Positions 16,452 through 26,628 of a stretch of DNA of 64,000 nt are shown here, piece by piece. Below the pieces are notes generated by a model. It made no database searches, had not been told where the DNA came from, and saw nothing but the letters and a program-made list of their open reading frames with translations. Source of the stretch: JBICHN01 sp043101845 (lineage in GTDB: Bacteria; Planctomycetota; Phycisphaerae; Phycisphaerales; UBA5793); the NCBI GenBank assembly GCA_043101845.1, contig JBICHN010000007.1:124001-188000 (forward strand), written 5' to 3'. A program made the position numbers and the translations under genes. Every line of letters begins with the position of its first letter. The first letter of the stretch is position 1.

Positions 16452-17966
16452 GTGAGCGGGTCGGATGAGGGTCACAGCGTGTTTGAAAGCCGCCGCGCGG
16501 CTGAACGGCTTCCGAGCCCGCCCGGGGTCGCGCTCCGCGTCGTCGAACTCTGCCAGGCTGAGAACTGTCAGCTTCCCGACCTCATCGAAGTGCTCAACGC
16601 CGATCCGGTGCTCGCGGCGCGGATGATCAAGTATGTCAACTCGCCGCTCTGCGGCGTGACGCGACCGGTCTCCTCCATCCGCCAGGCGGTCCTTCTGCTC
16701 GGACTGCGTCCGGTGCGCATGATGGCGCTCGGCTTCGCCGTGGCGTCGGTCGATATGGGCCATCTCGCCACGGGGTTCAACCTCAATCGATTCTGGAAGG
16801 AAAGCTTTGCGACGGCGGTGATCGCGTCGCGCCTGACGCCGCTCTTGAGCGAGGAAGACGCCGACGAGGCGTTCACCGCGGGACTGCTCGCCGGTCTCGG
16901 CCAGATCGCGCTCGCGCACTGCCTGCCGCGTGAATACGAATTCGTACTCGCGGCGGTTGCGAACGGCGAATCGCTCATCGAGTCGGAGCGCGAGGCGCTC
17001 GGCGTGGATCACTGCGAATTCGGCGCCGAGTTCCTCGCGGAGTGGAAGCTGCCGAAGCGTCTCATCACGGTCGTCCGCTGCCAGGTCGACCCGGGCACGG
17101 CGCCGAAGGAGGATCAGGAGCTTTCGAAGATCGTGTCGATCGCCCGGGCGTTGGCTCCGGTCTTTCTCACGAACGAGCCCACCGCGGAAGAGCGGCAACG
17201 CGGCCGCGAAATGGTCGAGCGCGAGCTCGGCCTCGAGCCGGCGAGCTGGACGGCGGTCGCGGAGGATGTCATCCGTCGATACCGCGAGGCCGCGGTCATC
17301 TTCGATCTATCGATCGAGGACGGGCTCTCGCTTGTCGATCTGTACGCGGAAGCGCAATGGGAGGCCGCGCAGCTTGGGCTTCAGGAATCGGCCGAGCGGC
17401 GCGCGGTCGAAGATGAACGCGATCAACTGCTCCGCGCCGCGGAGTCCGATTCGTTGACCGGACTGTGCAATCGGGCCGTGTTCGACCGGCGTCTCGAGTC
17501 GATTCTTCGTTCGGCCCGTGACGATGACGAAGACTTTGCCCTCGTGCTCATGGATCTCGACAACCTCAAGCAGTTGAACGATCACTTTGGTCATCTCTTC
17601 GGCGATCAGGCGTTGCGGGCGACGGCCAGCTCGCTCGAGGCGGTGCTTCGCGAGGGTGATCTGCTCGCCCGGTATGGCGGAGACGAGTTCGCCGCCATTC
17701 TTCCGCGCGCCACGCCGGAGGAGATCGTGGAGATCGCCGAGCGACTCGTCGCCGCGGCCCGGTCGATCGAGATGGATCTCGCGGGAGAGATGAAGAATCT
17801 GTCGATCAGCGTGGGCGTCGCGCTGCGCAGCGATATCGAAGGCGAGACGACGAGCGACATGCTCTTCGCCGAAGCGGACAAGCAGCTCTACCACTCGAAG
17901 GGCGCAGGCAAGGACTGCTGGACCTTCCGGGGTGAATCGGCTCCGCCCATGTCGAGCGCCGCGTAA
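16452..17966 (+). CDS. HDOD-GGDEF signalling protein (diguanylate cyclase)
   Basis: A 504-residue cytoplasmic protein. The N-terminal HDOD domain (about 15-220) has LPSPPGVALRVVEL and the ADPVLAARMIKYVNSP segment. A helical linker follows, then a GGDEF domain from about 335. The catalytic GGDEF motif is intact at 409-413, and the inhibitory RxxD site (REGD) lies at 400-403, exactly five residues upstream, so this should be an active, product-inhibited c-di-GMP synthase. HDOD domains act as protein-interaction or sensory modules in such pairings. The start is GTG, with AAGG eight bases upstream. It is a single gene. Confidence 0.9.
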   Translation: MSGSDEGHSVFESRRAAERLPSPPGVALRVVELCQAENCQLPDLIEVLNADPVLAARMIKYVNSPLCGVTRPVSSIRQAVLLLGLRPVRMMALGFAVASVDMGHLATGFNLNRFWKESFATAVIASRLTPLLSEEDADEAFTAGLLAGLGQIALAHCLPREYEFVLAAVANGESLIESEREALGVDHCEFGAEFLAEWKLPKRLITVVRCQVDPGTAPKEDQELSKIVSIARALAPVFLTNEPTAEERQRGREMVERELGLEPASWTAVAEDVIRRYREAAVIFDLSIEDGLSLVDLYAEAQWEAAQLGLQESAERRAVEDERDQLLRAAESDSLTGLCNRAVFDRRLESILRSARDDDEDFALVLMDLDNLKQLNDHFGHLFGDQALRATASSLEAVLREGDLLARYGGDEFAAILPRATPEEIVEIAERLVAAARSIEMDLAGEMKNLSISVGVALRSDIEGETTSDMLFAEADKQLYHSKGAGKDCWTFRGESAPPMSSAA

Positions 17967-18009
17967 GCCGGACCGCCCGCGTCACTCTCCATTACCGCCG
18001 AAAACGGAC

Positions 18010-18037
18010 CGGAGCCGACGAGTACTCGCCGGCTCCG
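18010..18037 (-). terminator. Terminator in convergent gap
   Basis: CGGAGCCG/CGGCTCCG stem enclosing a GAGTACTC palindrome, followed on the minus strand by GTCCGTTTTC. It ends the PEP-CTERM-type gene and may also slow transcription from the opposite side. Confidence 0.6.
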
Positions 18038-18079
18038 TGTCACTATGAGGAAGAATGCGTGGTCGTGGTAAATGGTCGT

Positions 18080-18769
18080 TCAGGCGCGACGCCGGCGACC
18101 GAGCATGAGCGCGCCGCCCATGCCGAAGAGCGCGAGCGCGCCGGGCGCGGGCACAAGGAAGACATGGTCCTGCTGATCGTCGCCCACCATGGCGAGGATC
18201 GTGGCGCGGTCGCCGTTCGGATCGATGTTATCGATGAGTGACTGGGCGTCGGCGATGTAGGCTTCGCTGCCCGAGACCTGGAAGGTCCCGGTGTACACGC
18301 TGCCGTCGTCGTCGTGGGTGATCTCCCAGACGGCGACCTGGAACGCGGCGGCTTCGTTCGCCGTCCAGGTTTCCTGATGGAACTGGCCGAACAGACGGGC
18401 GAGCTTGCCGGCGCGCACGGAACCCATGCCGCCAAAGAACGAACTCGGCGCGTCCTCCACCTCGACGATGTCGTAGGTGTAGCTGCCGGTCGGCGAGACG
18501 AATTCCGTGAGCTCGATGCAGAACGACGAGAAGTCGCCCACGGCGCCGCCACCGGTGTAGGTTCCGTTCGTCCGGGTCCAGTTGAATGTTCCGCCAAGCG
18601 TCGAGTCGAAGCTGTTCCCGGCGTCGATCGAGTAGCGCACGCTCTGGTTCGGTGAAACGCTGTTGAATGTGACTTCGATGGTGTCGGCGGCGGCGGGCGC
18701 GCCGAGCCCTGCGACGACGGCGAGCGCGCCGGCCGTCGCGGTGATCGTTCTCAAAGAAGCGAGTTTCAT
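18080..18769 (-). CDS. PEP-CTERM-type exported protein with Cys/Gln thioester-like motif
   Basis: A 229-residue surface protein with a signal peptide (about 1-28). The C-terminal sorting signal consists of VPAPGAL, a hydrophobic helix and RRRRA. Exosortase (see 59093) would cleave this tail and hand the protein to the outer layer. The body has FCIELTEF with Cys84 and AAFQVAVWEI with Gln144, spaced and set like the Cys and Gln that form an internal thioester in Gram-positive adhesin domains; the bond itself is inference. It is a paralogue in layout of the protein at 47774 (both have a QQD motif just before the sorting signal). The start follows a GGGACAGG site. It is monocistronic. Confidence 0.82.
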   Translation of the reverse strand: MKLASLRTITATAGALAVVAGLGAPAAADTIEVTFNSVSPNQSVRYSIDAGNSFDSTLGGTFNWTRTNGTYTGGGAVGDFSSFCIELTEFVSPTGSYTYDIVEVEDAPSSFFGGMGSVRAGKLARLFGQFHQETWTANEAAAFQVAVWEITHDDDGSVYTGTFQVSGSEAYIADAQSLIDNIDPNGDRATILAMVGDDQQDHVFLVPAPGALALFGMGGALMLGRRRRA

Positions 18770-18876
18770 GATCGCCTGTCCCTCTCCATACGCGAGACTC
18801 CGTGCGCGATTGACACGACACGCCCGCCGCACGGAGTCGAACGGCGAACGCGTTTCACGGGTCGGTCAACCGGGAC

Positions 18877-18900
18877 GAACATGACGCGCGTCACATGTTC
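18877..18900. promoter_or_regulatory. Dyad GAACATG...CATGTTC, possible operator
   Basis: Perfect 7-base arms, 10 bases apart, enclose a second palindrome GACGCGCGTC. It lies 107 bases before the PEP-CTERM gene start on the minus strand, a plausible regulator site. Apart from this I see nothing in the 415-base gap 18770-19184. Confidence 0.35.
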
Positions 18901-19184
18901 AGCGGGCGCAGACCGACCACACGCCGCCCATGGGGCGGTGGACCTTGTTCTCGACGGCGCCCGCGCGAATCCGAACCCTGCGGGGGGATGGCCCGAGCGC
19001 ATCGATCATTTCAATGTGACGGGATCAGGCGGATCGAAGAGACCCTAACCCCCTCCACGCAAACACATTGTGTCGCGCAGTGCGATCATGACAACTGCCC
19101 GTCGGCGGATTCGGGGTCATTTCCGGCGGCCGCGCGCGGATTTCGAATGGCGCGCGACCGATAACGCCGCGCCGGAGCCCTTCG

Positions 19185-22100
19185 TCACGGGTCCGGTCGA
19201 TTGTCCGGCGACGACTTGTCCGGTCGCGGGGGCGCGGGGGGAACAGGCGTCGGGTCCTCGGCGATCTTCTCGAGCAGGTGGTCGATCGCTCGAGAGAGCT
19301 GCGCATCGGCGCCGTTGAAGGTCTCGTGCGGGAGGTTGTCGACGACGATGTCGGGGTCGACGCCGTGGCCTTCGATGAGCCATTCGCCTTCGGGGCCGTA
19401 GACGCCGAACTCGGCCGCGGTGGCGATGCCGCCGTCGACGAGGAAGTTCGAGCTCGAGAGCCAGATTTCTCCACCCCAGGTGCGCGTGCCGATGACTTCG
19501 CCGAGTCCGAGCCGGCGGAATCCTTCGGTGAACGCCTCGCCGTCGGAGCCGGTGTACTCGTTGCAGAGCACAACCATGTGGCCGCGGAACGCGTAGTGCA
19601 TGTTCCAGTACGGATCGCCGACGCGGCCCTGCCAGTAGAACCAGGCGCGGCGGAGGAGTCGGGCGAGAATCCACGAGTCGATGTTGCCGCCTCCGTTGTG
19701 GCGCACATCGATGATGAGCCCTTCGCGATTGAAGACCGGATAGAACTGGCGCGCCCAGTCTTCGATGTCGCTGCTTCCCATCGCGCGGAGATGCACATAG
19801 CCGATGCGGCCTTCGCTCGCTTCCTCGACGCGCTGGCGCCGTGTGTACTCCCACTCGTGGTAGCGGAGATCCGACGCTTCCCACTGAGAGATGGGAAAGA
19901 CGATGTAGGGCGTCTCTTCGCCCCCGCCGGCCGGTTTCACATGAATGAGCGTCTGCCGGCCGGCCTGCTTGCGCAGAAGCGCGCCGATATCGGGGGCGTC
20001 GAGTGTCGCCACGCCGTTGACTCGCGTGATGATGTCGCCTTCGGACAGGTCAACGCCCGGCGCGGCGAGGGGGGAGCGCCGCTCGGGCTCGTCGGGATCG
20101 GACTCGTAGATATGTACCACGCGGTACCCGCCGGCGTCGGCGTCGCGCTCGAGTCGCGCGCCGAGCGACGCGGGCAGGATCGATTCGGTCCCGCGTCGTC
20201 GATCGCCGCCGTAGACGAAGGTGTGGAGCGCCGAGATCTCGCTCACCATCTGCGCGATGAGGTCGGCGAGTTCATCGCGATCGCTCACGCGATCGACGAG
20301 CGGCAGGTACTTGTCGAGCATGGCGGGCCAGTCGACGCCGTGCATGTTCGGGTCGTAGAAGTAATCGCGCTCGAGACGCCAGGCCTCGATGAACATCTGC
20401 CGCCATTCTTCGCGCGGCGTAATCGAGAACGACCACGCGGACAGATCGACCCGCGTGTCGTCGTCGAGCGCGACCGATCCTCCGGCGCCGACGACATAGA
20501 GCGCTTCACCGCGCCGGATGAGTAGGTGCTCGCGATTCATCGCGAGTTCGTACCCGTCGATGCCATCGACGAGCGTTTCGACTTCGGGATCTTTGTTCCT
20601 GATCGGGAGCGCCTGGAGCGCGACCTGCCGGGAAGTTCGATCGGCGCGCGAAGACCAGAGCAGCCGTTCCTTCAGCGCTTCGAGTTCGCCGTAATTCCCG
20701 GGGGGCGCCGGCACTTCGTAGAGGCGGGACGCGAGGCCTTCGAGGTCGATCTCAACGATCGGAGCTTCGTCTTCGTCTGACTCAGCGTCTTCGGGCTGAG
20801 CGTCGTCCTCGACTTCCTCCTCCGGGGCGTCGTCGTCTCCATCCCCGTCTTCGGTGGGCTCTTCGTCCGTGGGCGCGTCTTCGTCGTCGTCGTCCTCTTC
20901 TTCATCCGCGGCGCGGGTAAGCTCGGTCTCCGGCGCGAATGGTGAGCGATGATCAGGCTGGAGGGCGAGCGCGTAGATCTTCGTCGCCCGATCGAAGTAC
21001 GGCTCGGGCTGGCGGAGTCCCCACGGACTGCCGACGGAGGTCTCGAAATGGCGATCGGAAAGGTAGTACAACCACTCGCCGTTCGGGTCCCAGGTCGGGC
21101 TGAACGAGTGGTAGCGTTCGTTCGTCACGCGCGTGATCGAGAGTTCGTCGACGCGCAGCAGATGCACGACCCCATGCACATTCGACGATTCGCCGACATA
21201 CGCGAGCCATTTCGAGTCGGGCGACCACGCGAGATCGAAGAACCGCCAGGCGGATGATTCGTCGATGACTCGGTTCGTATCCGTCTCGGTGTCGTAGAGC
21301 CAGAGGCGCCAGTTCTTGTCGGTATGCGCGATCCAGCGACCGTCAGGCGAGGGAATCGCCTCCCAGCGGAGCACTTCGCCGTCTTCGGTGAGCTGCTCGC
21401 GCTCGCCCATGCCATTCGCGGGCAGCGTCCACAGTTCGACTTCGCCCGATTCGTCGGAAAGGGCGAGCAGCGTGTCGCCGTCGGGCATGAAGCGGCCGTC
21501 GCGGTAGCGCACATCGGGCCGGCGCGTGACATGGACGAGGCGCCCGTCGCCGACGGGGGCGACGAAGATCTCGCCGCGCGCGGTGAGCGCCACCCGGTCG
21601 CCGTCCGGCGCGAGGTGCGCATCGGTGAGGTAATCGAAAGGTTTCGTGACCCATTTCTCTCGCGTCTGGTCCGAGTCCGTGTCGAGGGTGATCGAAATCG
21701 GCCGGTCGGCGTCGGCGTTGATGTCGTAGAGACGCAGATCGGCGCCGAGTTGGTACACGATCCGGCCGTCGTGAAGCGCGGGTGATTTGACATCCCAGCC
21801 GACATGATCGGTATGTCGCGTGAGCTCCCCGCCGTCAAGCGTCATCGACCAGAGGTTCATCGTCCCGTCGCGATCGGACGCGAAGTAGACGCGGTCGTTC
21901 CAGATCATGGGCTCGGCGCTCGTGCCGGGGTAGTCGGCGGTGAGGGGCGTCGCCTCGTTTTCCGCGCCCAGTTCAAAGCGCCAGAGATTCTGCGCCGTGC
22001 CGCCCTGGTAGCGCTTCGTATGCGAGCCCTGAAATCCGAGTCGGGTGAAGATGAGCGTCGAGCCGTCATCGGTAATCGCCCCCTGCGCGGCCTGCGCAAG

Positions 22101-22562
22101 CGGGAGAAGCTCCTGAGCGCCGCTCTCGAGGTCGAGCAGGACAAGCTGAAAATCGGGAAGCGTCGAGTAGAGGCGCGTCGCGAAGAGCACGCGACCGTCG
22201 GGCGCGAACCCGTCAACAATCGCGCGTGAACCGTCCCAGGTGCGCCGCGTGGGCAGGCCCCCCTCGAGCGGCATCGTGTAGACCTCGCCCGGACCCTCGT
22301 AGTACGCGAAGAAGGCGATGGTCGATCCATCGGGCGAGATCGCCGGCGACATTTCGACGCCGTGGTGCGTCGTGAGCCGTGACGCGACACCCCCGTCGAC
22401 GGAGACCTTCCAGAGGTCGCCTTCGCTGACGAAGACGACGGTGTCGCCGTGGATGGCTGGATCGCGGTAATAGCCGACGGGCGCTTCGGTGAACGCCGCC
22501 GCGGGCATGGCGAGAAGTGTCAGAGTGAGCAGGATGGCGAACGCGGAAGTCGTGCGGTTCAT
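19185..22562 (-). CDS. Tricorn-type protease (S41), exported
   Basis: A 1125-residue tricorn protease homologue. A signal peptide (MNRTTSAFAILLTLTLLAM) places it outside the cytoplasm. Beta-propeller repeats with SPDG/APDG turns fill about 30-640, interrupted near 547-600 by a long Asp/Glu-rich insert. A C1 domain with the conserved His segment DPNMHGVDW, a PDZ domain and a C2 domain with the nucleophile in TGSDGEAFTEGF (about residue 1005) follow. Tricorn cuts oligopeptides into short peptides. The start has GGAAGAG five bases upstream. It is divergent from an amidase and near a peptide importer, suggesting extracellular peptide use. Its length slightly exceeds the archaeal enzyme because of the acidic insert. 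Confidence 0.92.
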   Translation of the reverse strand: MNRTTSAFAILLTLTLLAMPAAAFTEAPVGYYRDPAIHGDTVVFVSEGDLWKVSVDGGVASRLTTHHGVEMSPAISPDGSTIAFFAYYEGPGEVYTMPLEGGLPTRRTWDGSRAIVDGFAPDGRVLFATRLYSTLPDFQLVLLDLESGAQELLPLAQAAQGAITDDGSTLIFTRLGFQGSHTKRYQGGTAQNLWRFELGAENEATPLTADYPGTSAEPMIWNDRVYFASDRDGTMNLWSMTLDGGELTRHTDHVGWDVKSPALHDGRIVYQLGADLRLYDINADADRPISITLDTDSDQTREKWVTKPFDYLTDAHLAPDGDRVALTARGEIFVAPVGDGRLVHVTRRPDVRYRDGRFMPDGDTLLALSDESGEVELWTLPANGMGEREQLTEDGEVLRWEAIPSPDGRWIAHTDKNWRLWLYDTETDTNRVIDESSAWRFFDLAWSPDSKWLAYVGESSNVHGVVHLLRVDELSITRVTNERYHSFSPTWDPNGEWLYYLSDRHFETSVGSPWGLRQPEPYFDRATKIYALALQPDHRSPFAPETELTRAADEEEDDDDEDAPTDEEPTEDGDGDDDAPEEEVEDDAQPEDAESDEDEAPIVEIDLEGLASRLYEVPAPPGNYGELEALKERLLWSSRADRTSRQVALQALPIRNKDPEVETLVDGIDGYELAMNREHLLIRRGEALYVVGAGGSVALDDDTRVDLSAWSFSITPREEWRQMFIEAWRLERDYFYDPNMHGVDWPAMLDKYLPLVDRVSDRDELADLIAQMVSEISALHTFVYGGDRRRGTESILPASLGARLERDADAGGYRVVHIYESDPDEPERRSPLAAPGVDLSEGDIITRVNGVATLDAPDIGALLRKQAGRQTLIHVKPAGGGEETPYIVFPISQWEASDLRYHEWEYTRRQRVEEASEGRIGYVHLRAMGSSDIEDWARQFYPVFNREGLIIDVRHNGGGNIDSWILARLLRRAWFYWQGRVGDPYWNMHYAFRGHMVVLCNEYTGSDGEAFTEGFRRLGLGEVIGTRTWGGEIWLSSSNFLVDGGIATAAEFGVYGPEGEWLIEGHGVDPDIVVDNLPHETFNGADAQLSRAIDHLLEKIAEDPTPVPPAPPRPDKSSPDNRPDP

Positions 22563-22595
22563 CTCATCTCTTCCAGGACACACAGGTAAGAGTCG

Positions 22596-22623
22596 TTGAC
22601 ACGGGACCGGTGGGCCGTAGTTT
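22596..22623 (+). promoter_or_regulatory. Candidate promoter of the amidase
   Basis: A consensus -35 TTGACA at 22596-22601 is followed, 16 bases later, by a weak -10 (TAGTTT). It lies in the 99-base divergent gap with the tricorn gene, about 39 bases before the amidase ATG. Confidence 0.45.
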
Positions 22624-22661
22624 ACGCGAGATCGACTCGTGCGTGGCCGGAGGAGACCGCG

Positions 22662-24386
22662 ATGGCGAAGCAGGGTGAGCGGGCGTCGAGCGTGACCCGG
22701 CGCGATTTCATGGTTACGACGGCGGCGACGGCCGCGGCGACCGGCCTCTCGCGGCAGTCCACCGGCGGCGAGCGGAGACAACCCGTGGACGCCGTGAACG
22801 ACGCGCCCGAGATTACCGCCGGGACGATCGAAGAGGCGCAACGGCTCGCAGCGCTCGAGTTCGACGAGGCCGAGCGGCAGGCGATCGCGGATGACATTGA
22901 GAATCAGATCCGTCGATTCGTTCGTCGACGCGAAGTGGTCCTCCCGAACGACCTCGCGCCGGCGTCCGTTTTCGACCCAACCCTCGGACGCGAACTCGAC
23001 ACGATGCGCGGCGAATCGAAGTTCGTCCGCTCCGCCGATGTCGCCGGCCCGCTTCCGTCGAACGACGAGGACATCGCGTACGCGCCGGTCACGAGTCTGT
23101 CTCGATGGATCGAGCGTGGAGAACTCACGAGCGCGCGGCTGACCGAGATCTATCTCGATCGACTCGAGCGCCTCGGGCCGAAGCTCGAGTGCGTCGTCAC
23201 GGTGACCGCGGAACTCGCGCGAGCGCAGGCGAAGCGGGCCGACGAGGAACTCGCCGCCGGCCGCTCGCGCGGACCGCTGCACGGCATTCCGTGGGGCGCG
23301 AAGGACCTCTTCGATACGAAGGGAATCCGGACGAGCTGGGGGGCCAATCCATATAAGGATCGCGTGCCCGATCGCGACGCCACGGTTGTCCGGATGCTCG
23401 AGGAAGTCGGCGCCGTGCTCGTCGCGAAGACGACGCTCGGCGCGCTCGCCTACGGCGACATCTGGTTCGGCGGGACGACGCGGAACCCGTTCAATCTCGA
23501 GCAGGGTTCGAGCGGGTCGAGCGCCGGGTCGGCCGCGGGAACGGCGGCGGGGCTTTTCGGATTCAGTCTTGGAACGGAAACGCTCGGGTCGATCGTGTCG
23601 CCCTGCATGCGCTGTGGAACGACCGGGCTGCGTCCGACCTTCGGCCGCGTGCCGCGCACCGGCGCGATGGCGCTCTGCTGGTCGCTCGACAAGATCGGGC
23701 CGATCTGCCGGACGGTTGAAGATTGCGCGCTCGTGCTCGATGCGATTCGAGGGCGTGACGCCGGCGACGCGTCGTCGATCGAGGCGCCGTTCCGCTATGA
23801 CGCCGACGCCGATCTTCAGGGCCTGCGCGTCGGCTATGACCCGAGTTGGTTCGAGGGTCGACGGGTCACCGACTTCGACAAGCAGGCGCTCGACTACGCG
23901 AGAGACCTCGGCGCCGAACTTATCGAGATCGAACTGCCGGATTGGCCGTACGACGCGCTCATGTCGATCCTCATGGTCGAGGCCGCGGCGGCGTTTGAGG
24001 AGCTCACGCTTACGAATCGCGATGACGAGTTGGTGTGGCAGGAGCCGCAGGCCTGGCCGAACTCGTTCCGTCGGACCTGGTTCGTTCCGGCGATCGAGCT
24101 TACCCAGGCCGAGCGGCTGCGGCGGAAGGTCGCCGAGATGATGGCGGAGCGGTTCGCCGAGGTCGAGGTCATGCTCGGGCCGAGTTACGCGGGGTCGATG
24201 CTCCTCATCACGAATATGACGGGGCATCCGTCGGTCACGCTTCGCGCGGGATTTCGCGAGGGCAATCGGCCGCACGGCATGACGGTGTGGGGTCGGTTGT
24301 TCGACGAGGGGACGATTCTGCGTCTCGCGGCCGCGCTCGAGCGGAAGTTCGGCGTGTGGATGACCCGGCCCGAGGGACTCGGGTGA
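22662..24386 (+). CDS. Amidase signature family enzyme, Tat-exported
   Basis: A 574-residue amidase. The N-terminus has a twin-arginine signal (TRRDFMVTTAATAAATG). Then comes a helical segment and the amidase signature core: catalytic Lys214 in HGIPWGAKD, the Ser-rich loop GSSGSSAGSAAG near 282-293, and the nucleophile region GTETLGSIVSP, where the usual D-I-G-G-S is changed to E-T-L-G-S. These enzymes hydrolyse carboxylic amides. The related planctomycete and aerobic forms are usually secreted, but the substrate is unknown. GGAGGAG precedes the ATG by six bases. It is divergent from the tricorn protease and upstream of oppA. Confidence 0.88.
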   Translation: MAKQGERASSVTRRDFMVTTAATAAATGLSRQSTGGERRQPVDAVNDAPEITAGTIEEAQRLAALEFDEAERQAIADDIENQIRRFVRRREVVLPNDLAPASVFDPTLGRELDTMRGESKFVRSADVAGPLPSNDEDIAYAPVTSLSRWIERGELTSARLTEIYLDRLERLGPKLECVVTVTAELARAQAKRADEELAAGRSRGPLHGIPWGAKDLFDTKGIRTSWGANPYKDRVPDRDATVVRMLEEVGAVLVAKTTLGALAYGDIWFGGTTRNPFNLEQGSSGSSAGSAAGTAAGLFGFSLGTETLGSIVSPCMRCGTTGLRPTFGRVPRTGAMALCWSLDKIGPICRTVEDCALVLDAIRGRDAGDASSIEAPFRYDADADLQGLRVGYDPSWFEGRRVTDFDKQALDYARDLGAELIEIELPDWPYDALMSILMVEAAAAFEELTLTNRDDELVWQEPQAWPNSFRRTWFVPAIELTQAERLRRKVAEMMAERFAEVEVMLGPSYAGSMLLITNMTGHPSVTLRAGFREGNRPHGMTVWGRLFDEGTILRLAAALERKFGVWMTRPEGLG

Positions 24387-24666
24387 ACGGTCACGCGAGG
24401 GTGGCGTGGAATCATCGCGTCGGGCCGGTGTCTCCACCTCGCCGGGCGGCGCGATTCGATCGAACCGAGGCGTCGATCCGGCGGTATCACTTGTCTGGGA
24501 CGCCATTTGAATGGTGGTGGCCCGGCCGTTAGCATCCCGGGTTCCTACGATGCAGACCCACCGACGCCGGCCGCGGCCCGCGCCGGCCGGGGATCGGGTG
24601 GTTCGCCGCCGTCCAGTTCGACCCGGTCGTCGTCGCACATCCGCCGCCAGGAGGAGGACTCAATCC

Positions 24667-26541
24667 ATGAAGACTTTCGATCGCCTGTCGTTTGCGCGTC
24701 GCCCTCGGGCCGGCGCCCTCATCCGCTCGGCTCTGATGGCGACCGCGCTCGCCGCGACCGCGGGATTCGCCGCCCTGACCGGCCCGAGCGCCGCGGCTCA
24801 GTCGACTTCCGGCATGAAGACGCTGCACATTCCGATGACGACGAACGGGCCGAAGTCGCTCGACCCGGTCATCGGCTCGACGACCTACGAGAACCGTGTG
24901 TGCTCGCAGATCTACGACACGCTTCTTCAGTACAAGTATCTCAAGCGGCCTTACGAGCTCGAAGGCAATGTGACCGAGTCGATGCCCGAAGTGTCGGACG
25001 ACGGTCTCGTCTGGACCTTCAAGCTCAAGGACGGCGTGTTCTTCCACGACGATCCGTGCTTCTCCGGCGGCAAGGGTCGCGAGATGACGGCCCACGATGT
25101 CGTGTACTCGTGGAAGCGTCTCGCCGATCCCGCGTACAAGTACAAGTCGTGGTGGCTTCTCGAGGACATGATCGTCGGCTTTGACGAGTACAAGGACGCG
25201 CAGGCGAAGCGGGTCGACTCCGGCGAGAAGTTCGATTACGACCAGGAGGTCGAGGGTCTGCGGGCGCTCGACGACAAGACACTGCAGGTCACGCTCAAGC
25301 GCCCGGTTCAGCAGTTCATCTGGCGCGTGCCGATGTTCCAGCTCTCCATCGTGCCGCGCGAAGCGGTCGAGACCTACGGCGAGCGTTTCAACCTCCACCC
25401 GGTCGGCAGCGGCCCGTTCATTCTCAAGAACGAGTCGGACTGGGAGCAGGGCGCCCGAATCAGTCTTCATCGCAATCCGAACTATCGCGAAGATTACTAC
25501 CCGTCTGAGGCGGACGACGAGTTCGTCGAGTCGGGTAAGACGAAGGCCGCGGGTCAGCGGGTTCCGTTCATCGACCGGCTCGATGTGACCTTCTTCGTCG
25601 AAGAGAACCCGATGTGGCTCGAGTTCGACGCCGGCAATCTCGGTTTCACGACCGTGCCGGACGCGGTGTTCGACACGGTGTTTACGCGTCGCTCGAAGCG
25701 GCTCAAGAGTTCGTTCGAAGACCGTGGCGTCGCGGCGTACAAGGTGCCGCTGCTCGACTTCATCTTCCGTGGATTCAACATGGAAGACCCGCTCATCGGC
25801 GGGTACAGCGAGAAGCAGAAGGCGCTGCGCCAGGCGATCAGCCTCGCGATTGACCTCGAAGAGTTCAATCAGGCGTTCTACAGCGGGACCTGCATCGTGT
25901 ACGACGGCCCGATTCCGCCCGCGCTCGACGGCTATCCGGAGAACGGCCAGGCGGAGGTGAGCTATCGCGGCCCGGATCTCGAGCGGGCGCGCGAGTACCT
26001 CGCCAAGGCGGGATACCCGAACGGCCAGGGACTGCCGTCGATCGACTACTACACGAGTCGCGGCAGTGTTTCGGAGCAGCACACGCAGTTGCTCCAGCGT
26101 CAGCTCGAGCGGATCGGCGTCAACCTCAACCCGCGGCTCGTCGACTTCTCCGTGCTCATTGACGCGGTCGACAACAAGAAGGCGCCGATGTTCTCCTTCG
26201 CGTGGGGCAGTGACTATCCCGACGCCGAGAACAACCTCATGCTCTTCTACGGCCCGAACGAGGCGCCGAAGCCGAACCACTTCAACTACAAGAACGAAGA
26301 GTTCGACCGGATGTACGAGAAGATCCGCACGATGCCGCCCGGCCCCGAGCGGACGGCGATGTACGAGCAGATGCGGAACATGGTCATTGAGGATGTGCCG
26401 TATGTCGGCTCGCTCGCGCGGACGCGGCATTATGTGGCGCACCCGTGGCTCGAGAACTTCGAGCCGACCGAGACCTTCTTCACCTGGTACAAGTACCTCG
26501 ATGTGGATCAGGCGGGGCAGCGTCGGGCGAACGGCCGCTGA
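24667..26541 (+). CDS. oppA: Peptide ABC transporter substrate-binding protein
   Basis: A 624-residue family 5 solute-binding protein that captures oligopeptides in the periplasm for the OppBCDF importer. It has a signal peptide with an Arg-rich n-region and an AAAQS cleavage-like end near residue 45. The typical N-terminal KSLDPVIGSTTYENRV and YDTLLQY and the SDDGLVWTFKLKDGV signature near 115 are present, as are GSGPFILK and the RQAISLAIDLEEF segment. AGGAGG precedes the ATG, and upstream frames are non-native. It is the first gene of a five-gene operon, which makes peptide uptake the likely role, although the family also includes nickel and opine binders. Confidence 0.92.
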   Translation: MKTFDRLSFARRPRAGALIRSALMATALAATAGFAALTGPSAAAQSTSGMKTLHIPMTTNGPKSLDPVIGSTTYENRVCSQIYDTLLQYKYLKRPYELEGNVTESMPEVSDDGLVWTFKLKDGVFFHDDPCFSGGKGREMTAHDVVYSWKRLADPAYKYKSWWLLEDMIVGFDEYKDAQAKRVDSGEKFDYDQEVEGLRALDDKTLQVTLKRPVQQFIWRVPMFQLSIVPREAVETYGERFNLHPVGSGPFILKNESDWEQGARISLHRNPNYREDYYPSEADDEFVESGKTKAAGQRVPFIDRLDVTFFVEENPMWLEFDAGNLGFTTVPDAVFDTVFTRRSKRLKSSFEDRGVAAYKVPLLDFIFRGFNMEDPLIGGYSEKQKALRQAISLAIDLEEFNQAFYSGTCIVYDGPIPPALDGYPENGQAEVSYRGPDLERAREYLAKAGYPNGQGLPSIDYYTSRGSVSEQHTQLLQRQLERIGVNLNPRLVDFSVLIDAVDNKKAPMFSFAWGSDYPDAENNLMLFYGPNEAPKPNHFNYKNEEFDRMYEKIRTMPPGPERTAMYEQMRNMVIEDVPYVGSLARTRHYVAHPWLENFEPTETFFTWYKYLDVDQAGQRRANGR

Positions 26542-26628
26542 GTCGAGCGGAATGATGCGTGACCGGGGCGAACGCGAGAATCGCCTCGGTCGAACGAATG
26601 AGCTGACCGCAGAGACAGGCGCCGACGC

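Noticed and set aside
16125..17198. A 357-codon minus-strand frame
   Set aside because: It overlaps the tRNA and the HDOD-GGDEF gene and has shadow composition.
22563..24638. A 690-codon N-terminal extension of the tricorn protease
   Set aside because: It lies opposite the amidase, has shadow-like Arg-rich composition, and the signal peptide with a ribosome site starts at 22562.
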